Positions 1-5,281 of a stretch of DNA of 5,370 nucleotides are shown here, in pieces. The position numbers and the translations under genes were made by a program. How positions within the stretch are numbered: the stretch's first letter is position 1; every line of letters begins with the position of its first letter. Location of the stretch: the NCBI GenBank assembly GCA_021820675.1, contig JAKADI010000173.1:1-5370 (forward strand), written 5' to 3'. The notes under the pieces were generated by a model. The model ran no database searches. It saw only the letters and a list, made by a program, of their open reading frames with translations, and was not told the origin of the DNA. Origin of the DNA: Bacillota bacterium. Its GTDB lineage: Bacteria > Bacillota > Sulfobacillia > Sulfobacillales > Sulfobacillaceae.

Positions 1-47
1 AGACCGATGAAGGTTAGGGTGGTTATCATGTGCCAAAACGCTTTCAT
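1..47 (-). CDS. 5' end of an unidentified gene (partial, runs off left edge)
   Basis: An ATG at 47-45 on the minus strand opens a frame that stays open to the window edge, reading MKAFWHMITTLTFIGL. A GAGGAG ribosome binding site (plus positions 55-60) lies 7 nt upstream, the spacing used by the other genes here, and a TATAAT box lies further upstream at 82-87. The start of a short basic residue followed by a hydrophobic stretch (ITTLTFIGL) suggests a signal peptide or first membrane segment, but only 16 residues are visible and no family can be named. The terminator at 121-151 separates it from the SASP gene upstream, so it is probably its own transcription unit. The call rests on start, RBS and promoter-like context, not on homology. 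Confidence 0.5.
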   Translation of the reverse strand, partial: MKAFWHMITTLTFIG

Positions 48-81
48 ATGGGCTCTCCTCAACTGAATAAGAATGTAAAGC

Positions 82-87
82 ATTATA
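82..87 (-). promoter_or_regulatory. Candidate -10 box for the left-edge gene
   Basis: The minus strand reads TATAAT here, a perfect sigma-A type -10 hexamer, about 35 nt upstream of the left-edge ATG at 47 and between the SASP terminator and the GAGGAG RBS. No good TTGACA-like -35 is present at 16-18 nt; the corresponding bases are AT-rich (AATATA). Position makes it plausible, but the region is AT-rich and the match could be chance. Confidence 0.35.
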
Positions 88-120
88 AACATCATAAGAA
101 AAGATATATTTACACACAAT

Positions 121-151
121 AAAAAAATGGACGGTTTCCCGCCCATTTTTT
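121..151 (-). terminator. Rho-independent terminator of the SASP gene
   Basis: Read on the minus strand, ATGGGCGG and CCGTCCAT form an 8-bp stem (one G-U pair) around a GAAA tetraloop. The stem is preceded by an A run and followed by a run of seven T. It starts 27 nt past the SASP stop codon. On the plus strand the same hairpin contains an A-C mismatch, so it is better formed in the minus-strand transcript. No plus-strand gene ends here. Confidence 0.85.
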
Positions 152-177
152 AGTTTGCTACCGACGAGTTCGAAGGA

Positions 178-402
178 TTAACGGTTGGTGCGACCTGCCA
201 TGTTTTGTTCGGCCATTTCGATCATTTTACGCACCATGTGTCCTCCTACCGCTCCGCATTGCCGAGCAGGTACTTCTCCCCAGTAGCCGTCATCGACGCC
301 TTGCAATCCCAGTTCATGGGCTACTTCATACTTGAACTGATCGAGAGCTTTTTGGGCTCCGTGCACTAACGCGCGGTTACCGGTGTTACTTCCTCGTGCC
401 AT
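178..402 (-). CDS. Alpha/beta-type small acid-soluble spore protein (SASP)
   Basis: A 74-residue protein of the SASP alpha/beta family, the abundant small proteins that coat and protect DNA in the forespore and are degraded at germination. Seen here: the N-terminal helix region LVHGAQKALDQFKYEVAHELG (residues 12-32), which includes the KYEVA segment where the germination protease GPR normally cuts after the Glu, and the C-terminal motif GAVGGHMVRKMIEMAEQ (50-66). Length fits the family (about 60-75). The ATG at 402 is chosen because AAGGAGG ends 8 nt before it; the in-frame GTG at 411 lies inside that Shine-Dalgarno and cannot be the start. A sigma-G-like promoter and a terminator flank it, so it is probably monocistronic. 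Slightly unusual: DGYWGEV at 38-44 and a Cys at residue 49 where Bacillus SASPs usually have Asn. I believe this variant also occurs in clostridial-type SASPs, so it is probably a lineage trait. Confidence 0.95.
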   Translation of the reverse strand: MARGSNTGNRALVHGAQKALDQFKYEVAHELGLQGVDDGYWGEVPARQCGAVGGHMVRKMIEMAEQNMAGRTNR

Positions 403-410
403 TGTTTTCA

Positions 411-417
411 CCTCCTT
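411..417 (-). promoter_or_regulatory. Ribosome binding site deciding the SASP start
   Basis: The minus strand reads AAGGAGG, a full match to the anti-Shine-Dalgarno, 8 nt before the ATG at 402. The upstream in-frame GTG (411-409) uses the last G of this box, so the shorter protein is the correct one. Confidence 0.85.
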
Positions 418-433
418 GTTTGTGTGTTGTCGT

Positions 434-463
434 TAGTATGACTCGTGACAATTTTTTTAATCC
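434..463 (-). promoter_or_regulatory. Sigma-G-like forespore promoter of the SASP gene
   Basis: On the minus strand CATACTA (plus 434-440) matches the sigma-G -10 consensus CATNNTA, and GGATT (plus 459-463) is a near match to the -35 consensus (G-N-A-T-R), with an 18-nt spacer. The predicted transcript start near 427 gives a leader of about 25 nt ending in the AAGGAGG site. Bacillus SASP genes are classic sigma-G targets, which supports the reading. The -35 deviates at its last base. Confidence 0.65.
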
Positions 464-538
464 GGAAACCTTTGGGAACTCTTTGTAATGCTTTGGAAAT
501 CGACCCTCAACGATTTACCAAATTCTCCAGGAGCGGTT

Positions 539-1897
539 TTAGCGAACTGGCGAACGCCGCGGGTGAAGATGGTTCTGGGCTGCTTCGTTTTGTGAAGGCT
601 GCGTTCGTGTTGGACGTTCTTCATCGCCGCCGCCACGGATTGATTTGGGTAACATTTGCTTTTCGTTAATAAAAAACCACGATAATAGGGCCGTTATGAC
701 CGCTAGGACTGCCGATCCCCAGAATGTGAGATAGCGGTGGGACATGGCCGTGGAGAAAAGCGGCGGGCCCATCGCCACACCAAAAAATCGAACACTCCCG
801 TACAAACTGGTTACGACGCCGCGTTCTTTAGAGGTAGTGGCACTAGTAACCAGGGTATTGATCGACGGCAGAACGCTTCCGGTCCCAATACCTTGAAAGA
901 CTAAAACGGCGATGGCCCAAAATGGGTTGGTTGTGGCTAAAAAAGGCTCAACAGCCATAGCCAACGCTATTAAGATCAGCCCGACGACGACAATTGGACG
1001 AGACCATTGAGCCAGGCGTTTTTGGAGTACCGTTCCCGATATATAAGAGGTGAGGGCCGAAGCCAATACGGGTACTGCGATAAGCAGACCCCGCGTAAAT
1101 TCGCCGTATCCAAAATTTTTCTCTAAAATATCAGCAAGGTAACTCAACACCCCGAACAAAATAAAGAGGACGACCGCGCCACCTAAGAACGTTGTAAGAA
1201 TGGACGCTGTTTTGGTTGCAAATGTGGTTTTTAACCCTTTCCAATATTCATTGAGGCCGCCTTGAGCTTTTTGACCTTGAGGTTCTTTGATGAAAAACCA
1301 GATACCTAGGGCAATGGGAAACGAGAGCAGTCCATAAACGAAGAATGGGGCAAACCAGATGATTAGCGCCAGTGCCGAACCTGCAATCGGTGAAATCACT
1401 TTTCCTAATCCATTAGCGGCTTCTAGTGTGCCTAGTGCTCCAGCCCGCTTTTGGGATTGAAACATATCACCGGCGACGGCCATGGCCAGTTGGTAAGTTC
1501 CTCCCGCTCCAATACCCTGGAGCAAGCGAAAACCCATAATCCAATAATAGGGATTAGGAATGACCCAAGCACAGATACCCGCCCCCAATCCGGCGATGCC
1601 GTAGATTAACAGTGCTGGCGTCATGATGATGCGTCTTCCAACACGATCGGACAAGGCTCCGGCAAAAGGAATGACGATGCCCGCGGGAATGGAAAAAATA
1701 GTTATGATAAGCCCCACTTGAAACAAGGTTAAATGCATGACCTTCATCATTTTTGGTAACACCGGGATCAACATGGAGTTTCCCAGGACCATAATAAACG
1801 GCACGGTCGATAAGACCCATAACTTCCATGTATGCGAAGATTGATCTGTGCCGTTAGCGATTTCTTGCTTGTTGTGCATTTGGGCGCCTTGAGCCAT
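539..1897 (-). CDS. MFS transporter, DHA1-type drug/proton antiporter family
   Basis: A 452-residue integral membrane protein of the major facilitator superfamily, with about 12 hydrophobic segments. Diagnostic motifs visible: the loop 2-3 signature GALSDRVGRR (80-89), the TM4 motif RLLQGIGAG (124-132), and a TM5 antiporter-like motif GLGKVISPIAG (163-173), all typical of proton-driven exporters in the DHA1 group. A soluble, charged C-terminal tail of about 40 residues follows the last membrane segment. Start choice: GGGAGG (plus 1905-1910) lies 7 nt upstream of the ATG at 1897; the longer frame from 1963 adds 22 polar residues and has no good RBS. It is divergent from comA. Substrate cannot be read from sequence: multidrug efflux is the default family guess, and export of a neighbourhood metabolite such as sulfolactate is only speculation. 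I see no clear terminator between it and the SASP gene, so read-through into SASP is possible. Confidence 0.9.
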   Translation of the reverse strand: MAQGAQMHNKQEIANGTDQSSHTWKLWVLSTVPFIMVLGNSMLIPVLPKMMKVMHLTLFQVGLIITIFSIPAGIVIPFAGALSDRVGRRIIMTPALLIYGIAGLGAGICAWVIPNPYYWIMGFRLLQGIGAGGTYQLAMAVAGDMFQSQKRAGALGTLEAANGLGKVISPIAGSALALIIWFAPFFVYGLLSFPIALGIWFFIKEPQGQKAQGGLNEYWKGLKTTFATKTASILTTFLGGAVVLFILFGVLSYLADILEKNFGYGEFTRGLLIAVPVLASALTSYISGTVLQKRLAQWSRPIVVVGLILIALAMAVEPFLATTNPFWAIAVLVFQGIGTGSVLPSINTLVTSATTSKERGVVTSLYGSVRFFGVAMGPPLFSTAMSHRYLTFWGSAVLAVITALLSWFFINEKQMLPKSIRGGGDEERPTRTQPSQNEAAQNHLHPRRSPVR

Positions 1898-1904
1898 ATT
1901 GCTG

Positions 1905-1910
1905 CCTCCC
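1905..1910 (-). promoter_or_regulatory. Ribosome binding site deciding the MFS transporter start
   Basis: The minus strand reads GGGAGG followed by a 7-nt spacer and ATG at 1897. The alternative ATG at 1963 is preceded only by an AT-rich stretch without a purine-rich site, so the shorter protein is preferred. Confidence 0.75.
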
Positions 1911-1935
1911 TTTGGTGTCGTCAACGTTAACACAT

Positions 1936-1986
1936 TTAAGATGCCCGGTTTTGACGTGGGCATGATTCCAATATTTCTCTATCCAT
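1936..1986 (-). CDS. Possible 16-codon leader ORF upstream of the MFS transporter
   Basis: The minus strand carries GAGGTGAT (plus 1992-1999), an 8-base perfect match to the 16S anti-Shine-Dalgarno region, 5 nt before an ATG at 1986. That ATG opens MDREILESCPRQNRAS followed by TAA. The ORF is out of frame with both possible transporter starts and ends 38 nt before the transporter ATG at 1897. Such short translated leaders control some efflux and resistance genes by translation attenuation. The peptide resembles nothing I recognise and could be fortuitous. The strength of the RBS is the only real support. Confidence 0.3.
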   Translation of the reverse strand: MDREILESCPRQNRAS

Positions 1987-2004
1987 GCGCTATCACCTCA
2001 CTGA

Positions 2005-2027
2005 TTGGCAATGAATATGGTGGCCAA
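2005..2027. repeat. Inverted repeat TTGGC-N13-GCCAA in the divergent promoter region
   Basis: TTGGC (2005-2009) and GCCAA (2023-2027) are perfect 5-base inverted arms separated by 13 nt, located 29 nt upstream of the comA start and within the 158-bp region shared with the divergent transporter. The size (23 bp) suits a dimeric repressor or LysR-type operator. The arms are short, so chance is a real alternative. No convincing -35/-10 pair for comA was found nearby; TTGACG at 1951-1956 with a weak TATTTC 15 nt downstream is the nearest. Confidence 0.25.
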
Positions 2028-2042
2028 AGGAAGATAAGGAAT

Positions 2043-2047
2043 GGAGG
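2043..2047 (+). promoter_or_regulatory. Ribosome binding site deciding the comA start
   Basis: GGAGG followed by an 8-nt spacer leads to ATG at 2056. It overlaps the in-frame upstream ATG at 2041, which has only the weaker AGGAAG about 7 nt before it. The 2056 start is therefore preferred; the difference is five residues. Confidence 0.7.
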
Positions 2048-2055
2048 AAAACACT

Positions 2056-2940
2056 ATGAGCAAGCAAGATAAAGCCTGGTTGGATATTTTAGACTTTCCC
2101 CACCCGGACCGCGAAGAGAAACCGCGCCACCATGGATTGACAATGGTTATCGATAAAGGTCTAGGCTTGACCGACACCCGGGATTTAATGGAATTAGCCA
2201 GTGATTATATTGATCAAGTGAAGTTGACTTTCGGAACGTCGGCATTTTATAAGACACGGTTGTTACGGCAAAAGGTGGAGTTAGTCAAATCGTATGGCGT
2301 GGATATCTTTCCCGGCGGAACGTTTTTAGAATTAGCGTTATTGCAAGAGCGTGTCGTGGAATACTTTGACCGTGCCCGTGAGTTGGGTTTCACGGGAATC
2401 GAAGTTTCGGATGGCACCATTACTTTGGATCTGGATACTCGGTGGCAGACGATTCAACTCGCCCGAGCCTATGGATTTTCATTAATCCTTAGTGAAGTGG
2501 GAAAAAAAGACCCGCGGGATAAGGTTACGGGGATGGCTCTATGGCAACTAGTCAATAACGATCTCGAGGCCGGTGCGGACACAGTAATTGTAGAAGGGCG
2601 AGAAAGTGGGGAAGGTGTGGTAATTTATGATGATGAAGGCCGTGTTATCGAGGAAGAATTACAAGAATTAGTCAGTCGCGTCGCCGATCCCAGTCGAGTT
2701 TTGTGGGAAGCTCCACAAAAAAGCCAGCAGCAAGAGTTAATCTTGCGATTTGGGGCCAATGTCAATTTGGGGAACGTGCAACCTCAAGATGTGCTGGCAT
2801 TGGAAGCCTTACGGGTGGGCTTGCGGGGGGACACCCTTCGTCATTACTATTTAACTGTAGGTCAAGTTAAAACGCCGGCACTGGGGCCAAAATCGGTAAA
2901 GGGCGGCGTGGAAAGAGGTGTCAATCATCCGCTCAGTTGA
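2056..2940 (+). CDS. comA: Phosphosulfolactate synthase (ComA family)
   Basis: A 294-residue cytoplasmic TIM-barrel enzyme that adds sulfite to phosphoenolpyruvate to give (2R)-phospho-3-sulfolactate, the first step of sulfolactate and, in methanogens, coenzyme M synthesis. The family's conserved blocks are all present and in order: GLTMVIDKG (27-35), VKLTFGTS (55-62), PGGTFLE (86-92), GFTGIEVSDGT (111-121), EVGKKDP (147-153), VIVEGRESG (177-185), WEAPQKSQQ (217-225) and VGLRGDT (254-260). Length is only slightly above other ComA proteins. The homologue in Bacillus subtilis is YitD, linked to sulfolactate found in spores. It overlaps comB by 23 nt, so the two are co-transcribed and probably translationally coupled. 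With no ComC or later CoM genes visible, sulfolactate is the likely product. Use of the sulfite pool as a sink in a sulfur-metabolising cell is an alternative role. Confidence 0.93.
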   Translation: MSKQDKAWLDILDFPHPDREEKPRHHGLTMVIDKGLGLTDTRDLMELASDYIDQVKLTFGTSAFYKTRLLRQKVELVKSYGVDIFPGGTFLELALLQERVVEYFDRARELGFTGIEVSDGTITLDLDTRWQTIQLARAYGFSLILSEVGKKDPRDKVTGMALWQLVNNDLEAGADTVIVEGRESGEGVVIYDDEGRVIEEELQELVSRVADPSRVLWEAPQKSQQQELILRFGANVNLGNVQPQDVLALEALRVGLRGDTLRHYYLTVGQVKTPALGPKSVKGGVERGVNHPLS

Positions 2941-3631
2941 TGTGATATTTCGGTGGCAAGACAAATTACCCCATCTTAACGATACAGCTGTTGTTGTCAT
3001 CGATACCTTGCGAGCCACCACAACTATGGCAACGATTTTAGAGCGAGGAGCTCGATCTGTTTTGCCTGTCGGCGATGTTGATAAAGCATTTAGGCTCCGT
3101 ATGAGCAACGCTCATACGCTGTTGGGAGGGGAACGAAATAATCGCCCTCTTCCAGGTTTTGATGCGGGAAACTCGCCGTTTGATTATCCGGAGTCCTTGG
3201 TTCGAGGTCGTCTAGTGGTTTTGACAACCACGAATGGCACTCAGGCCGTAGAAAGAGTAGCTGGGGCCCCGTGGGTCGCTCTAGGGGCATTAGTTAATGC
3301 CCAAGCGTGTGCTCAAGCGCAAATGGCAGCCTTTAACCAGGGGCTCATTGTGTGCGCGGGCACCGAAGGGATGCTGGCGTTAGAAGACGTTTTAGCGGCC
3401 GGGGCTATCATCAGTTACTGGCCCCATGATGTACGCAGTGATAGCGCTCACTTGGCCTATGCGTTATATGAGCAATGGCATGAGAATCTGTTCGAGGGTA
3501 TCTGTCGGGCATCACATGCTCGAACGTTGATTAGGCAGGGTTTGGAAGCGGACGTCGAATTTGCGGCCTCGTTGAACATATACTCCCGCGTTCCTAAAAG
3601 GCAAGCCGATCAGTGGTTTGTCGCCGAATAA
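2918..3631 (+). CDS. comB: 2-phosphosulfolactate phosphatase (ComB family)
   Basis: A 237-residue cytoplasmic, Mg-dependent phosphatase converting 2-phosphosulfolactate to sulfolactate, the step after ComA. Family blocks seen: VVIDTLRATTTMA (26-38), LLGGERNNRPLPGFDAGNSP (68-87), VVLTTTNGT (100-108), GALVNAQA (123-130) and VCAGTEGMLALEDVLAAG (145-162). The length matches the family (about 230-250). The start is GTG at 2918, inside the 3' end of comA in another frame. The site before it is poor (GGGCGG, 11 nt upstream), so coupling to comA translation probably matters; a GTG at 2942 is a less likely alternative. A strong terminator 20 nt past the stop ends the comAB unit. B. subtilis YitC is the homologue, and it also sits beside its ComA partner. 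Confidence 0.93.
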   Translation: MSIIRSVDVIFRWQDKLPHLNDTAVVVIDTLRATTTMATILERGARSVLPVGDVDKAFRLRMSNAHTLLGGERNNRPLPGFDAGNSPFDYPESLVRGRLVVLTTTNGTQAVERVAGAPWVALGALVNAQACAQAQMAAFNQGLIVCAGTEGMLALEDVLAAGAIISYWPHDVRSDSAHLAYALYEQWHENLFEGICRASHARTLIRQGLEADVEFAASLNIYSRVPKRQADQWFVAE

Positions 3632-3651
3632 CAGCACAGCCTGGCTCTCAT

Positions 3652-3679
3652 AAGACCGGTCCTGAACCGGTCTTTTTTT
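3652..3679 (+). terminator. Rho-independent terminator of the comAB operon
   Basis: A perfect 9-bp stem, AAGACCGGT (3652-3660) with ACCGGTCTT (3666-3674), closes a CCTGA loop and runs into a seven-T tract (3673-3679). It lies 20 nt after the comB stop. It separates comAB from the membrane-protein and deacetylase unit downstream and shows that the open frame reaching back to 3613 is not the true start of the next gene. Confidence 0.93.
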
Positions 3680-3729
3680 CTATGACATTTCATATCTATT
3701 GCCGTGGGACAAGGAACAAGGGGGCAGTT

Positions 3730-4200
3730 ATGTTTACCACAGAAACCATAGGCCTGATCCTTCTATTATTGCTCGGAATGTGGGCCCGGTCCAATCTGGT
3801 TGCTGCCGCAGCAGCCATATTGCTGGTGGTGCGATTTACCCGGATGACCTTCTTGTATCCCGTCTTGGAACGTCGTGGGGTGGAAATTGGGTTGCTTTTT
3901 CTAACGATCGCGATGTTAGTACCGTTTGCCATTGGAAAAGTCAATGCAAAAGAGGTCATTCAAAGTTTCTTTACCGTTCCCGGATTTTTGGCCGTTATCG
4001 GAGGAGCGGTTGCTACTAATCTCAACGGGCGGGGTCTCCAGCTTTTGGCCGACAACAGCCATTTGATGTTCGGGCTCATTGCTGGGTCGATTTTAGGGAT
4101 TGTATTTTGGGGAGGAATTCCGGTAGGGCCGTTAATGGCCGCGGGAACTACATATTTGATGCTTCAGACAATTGCGTGGCTGGGTCACTTTCTACGCTAA
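3730..4200 (+). CDS. DUF441 / UPF0756 family membrane protein
   Basis: A 156-residue, very hydrophobic protein of the DUF441 (UPF0756) family, whose members include E. coli YeaL and Bacillus YtwI. Length is typical (about 150). Visible family features: an N-terminal LLLLLGMWARSNLVAAAAAI (11-30) membrane region, a conserved GVEIGLLFLTIAMLVPFAIG segment, the short NLNGRGLQLL block, and a C-terminal IAGSILGIVFWGGIPVGPLMAAG segment; roughly four to five membrane spans. The function of the family is not established. The start is ATG 3730, preceded by AAGGGGGC. The frame is open back to 3613, but that extension would run through the comAB terminator. It is the first gene of a three-gene unit with the YqhV-like protein and the deacetylase. 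I saw no clear promoter in the 50 nt after the terminator. Confidence 0.88.
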   Translation: MFTTETIGLILLLLLGMWARSNLVAAAAAILLVVRFTRMTFLYPVLERRGVEIGLLFLTIAMLVPFAIGKVNAKEVIQSFFTVPGFLAVIGGAVATNLNGRGLQLLADNSHLMFGLIAGSILGIVFWGGIPVGPLMAAGTTYLMLQTIAWLGHFLR

Positions 4201-4233
4201 CCGAAATCAGATGGGAACGATAGGGGGACACTC

Positions 4234-4503
4234 ATGTCCGGTGACATATATTTAAAAGGCATGGTCTTGATTCGATTGGTTTCAGCATCGATTGAATTCG
4301 TTGGAGCTCTGTTAATGTGGCGTTATCAACGGTTGGATATGGCGGTACGGATTAATGGATTTCTCGGGTTAGCCGGTCCTATTATTTTGACGACGACGAT
4401 GCTCTTGGGAATCGCAGGACTGACCACCACGAAAATCCCCTTAACCAAGATTACTTGGATTGGAGCGGGAGTTGTTATGATCCTATGGGGAACAACCCGG
4501 TGA
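4234..4503 (+). CDS. yqhV: YqhV-family (DUF2619) small membrane protein
   Basis: An 89-residue membrane protein with three hydrophobic segments: about residues 9-28 (containing LVSASIEFVGALLMW), 41-63 (INGFLGLAGPIILTTTMLLGIAGL) and 73-86 (TWIGAGVVMILWG). The spacing of IE...GAL.MW, AVRINGFLGLAGP and the C-terminal IGAGVVMILWG matches my memory of B. subtilis YqhV, which lies next to the spoIIIA sporulation operon; its function is unknown. AGGGGG lies 6 nt before the ATG. It starts 33 nt after the DUF441 gene and its TGA overlaps the next gene's start by 4 nt (GTGA), so the three are probably co-transcribed. Family assignment is by pattern recognition only. Confidence 0.72.
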   Translation: MSGDIYLKGMVLIRLVSASIEFVGALLMWRYQRLDMAVRINGFLGLAGPIILTTTMLLGIAGLTTTKIPLTKITWIGAGVVMILWGTTR

Positions 4504-5246
4504 GAGGATTCTTTACGGTGTCGCTTCGCCGCCTTTGGCATCATGGGAAATTGGTGTTGGCGATTGTCGCGTTATTCGTAGGTATGGGAGAATGGCAGGC
4601 GAGTCAAGCCGCCATCGCGCGTGGAGGAAAGAATCCCCATATAACCTGGTACGTGAAAACACGGCAAAAGGTGGTTGCCCTCACCTTTGACGATGGCCCT
4701 TGGAAATCCTCCACACCGCATATTCTACATATTTTGATGGATAATCACGCCGTAGCAACGTTTTTCGTTACTGGTGAGCAAGTACGTAGAAATCCACAGA
4801 TTGTTCAGCAAGAAATACGAGACAAGATGGAAGTGGGTAACCATACCTATGCCCATATTAATTTAGCGCAGCATAGTTACGCGGAAGATGTCGCCGATAT
4901 ACAAAAAGCCAATCAAATAATTAAGGAGGCCACGGGGAAAACGCCGACTTTATTACGCACGCCCTACGGCACCTACAACGATACGGTGATTAAAGCGGCT
5001 CAGGCCACGCATTTGCATCTCGTGATGTGGTCGTGGACCGAGGACACTCAAGATTGGTCCAACCCAGGAGTTGAAACGATTGTTAGTCGTGTGCTGACTC
5101 ATATTCAACCCGGAGATATTGTCCTTTTCCATGACGGCGGGTCCAACCGCACGCAGACCATTAAGGCTCTGCCTGTCATCCTGAAAGATTTGACATTACG
5201 TGGATACCGGTTTGTGACGGTGTCGGAACTTATCAAGATGCATTAA
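4500..5246 (+). CDS. Secreted NodB-type polysaccharide deacetylase
   Basis: A 248-residue carbohydrate esterase 4 (NodB homology) enzyme that removes N-acetyl groups from peptidoglycan or a related polymer outside the membrane. All catalytic motifs are intact (numbering from GTG 4500): TFDDGP (62-67, base Asp64 and metal Asp65), metal ligands His115 and His119 in HTYAH, RTPYG (153-157), WSWTEDTQDW (177-186) and LFHD (209-212, His211). The N-terminus has basic residues, then LVLAIVALFVGM, then an AxA-like site near SQAAIA: a signal peptide or membrane anchor. The start is uncertain: GTG 4500 gives a GTGA overlap with the previous gene; GTG 4518 has GAGAGGA 9 nt upstream and a neater signal peptide; ATG 4485 is also possible. 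PdaA/PdaB-like sporulation deacetylases and vegetative wall deacetylases both fit; the sequence alone does not decide. Confidence 0.9.
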   Translation: MRGFFTVSLRRLWHHGKLVLAIVALFVGMGEWQASQAAIARGGKNPHITWYVKTRQKVVALTFDDGPWKSSTPHILHILMDNHAVATFFVTGEQVRRNPQIVQQEIRDKMEVGNHTYAHINLAQHSYAEDVADIQKANQIIKEATGKTPTLLRTPYGTYNDTVIKAAQATHLHLVMWSWTEDTQDWSNPGVETIVSRVLTHIQPGDIVLFHDGGSNRTQTIKALPVILKDLTLRGYRFVTVSELIKMH

Positions 5247-5267
5247 CTTCAGTGGCAATGGTATACT
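5239..5267 (+). promoter_or_regulatory. Candidate extended -10 promoter for a gene beyond the right edge
   Basis: TATACT at 5262-5267 is preceded by TGG (5259-5261), forming an extended -10 element (TGnTATACT). The -35 position at 17 nt reads TGCATT (5239-5244), a poor match, as often found with extended -10 promoters; it overlaps the deacetylase stop. Transcription would start near 5274 and the rest of the window would be leader. A pair of direct repeats flanks the -10 box. Confidence 0.4.
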
Positions 5268-5281
5268 GGCAGTGGCAATGG
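5250..5281. repeat. Two 12-nt direct repeats flanking a TATACT box
   Basis: CAGTGGCAATGG occurs at 5250-5261 and again at 5270-5281, an exact 20-nt period (about two helical turns), with the TATACT box in the 8 nt between them. The arrangement suggests paired protein-binding sites over a promoter core. The 8-mer TGGCAATG in it also occurs at 2006-2013 in the transporter/comA intergenic region. Confidence 0.5.

Noticed and set aside
403..411. In-frame GTG start giving a 77-residue SASP (MKTMARG...)
   Set aside because: The GTG overlaps the AAGGAGG Shine-Dalgarno; the ATG at 402 has correct spacing.
445..669. Plus-strand 74-residue frame
   Set aside because: It lies over the SASP promoter and the transporter's 3' end, has no family resemblance and no RBS.
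1554..1829. Minus-strand 91-residue frame within the transporter
   Set aside because: Out-of-frame shadow of the well-supported MFS gene; histidine-rich composition is not protein-like.
1898..1963. 22-residue N-terminal extension of the MFS transporter
   Set aside because: The ATG at 1963 has no RBS, while 1897 has GGGAGG at 7 nt; the extension is polar and overlaps the leader ORF region.
2851..3290. Minus-strand frames of 85 and 66 residues opposite comA/comB
   Set aside because: They are antisense shadows of genes with complete conserved motifs.
3613..3729. Upstream extension of the DUF441 protein to 3613
   Set aside because: It overlaps the comB end and passes through the comAB terminator; the family's conserved N-terminus begins at 3730 with an RBS.
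3696..4019. Frames on both strands within the DUF441 gene
   Set aside because: Shadows with no RBS and no recognisable family.
4326..4544. Minus-strand 72-residue frame opposite the YqhV-like gene
   Set aside because: Antisense shadow of a gene with matching family pattern, RBS and operon position.
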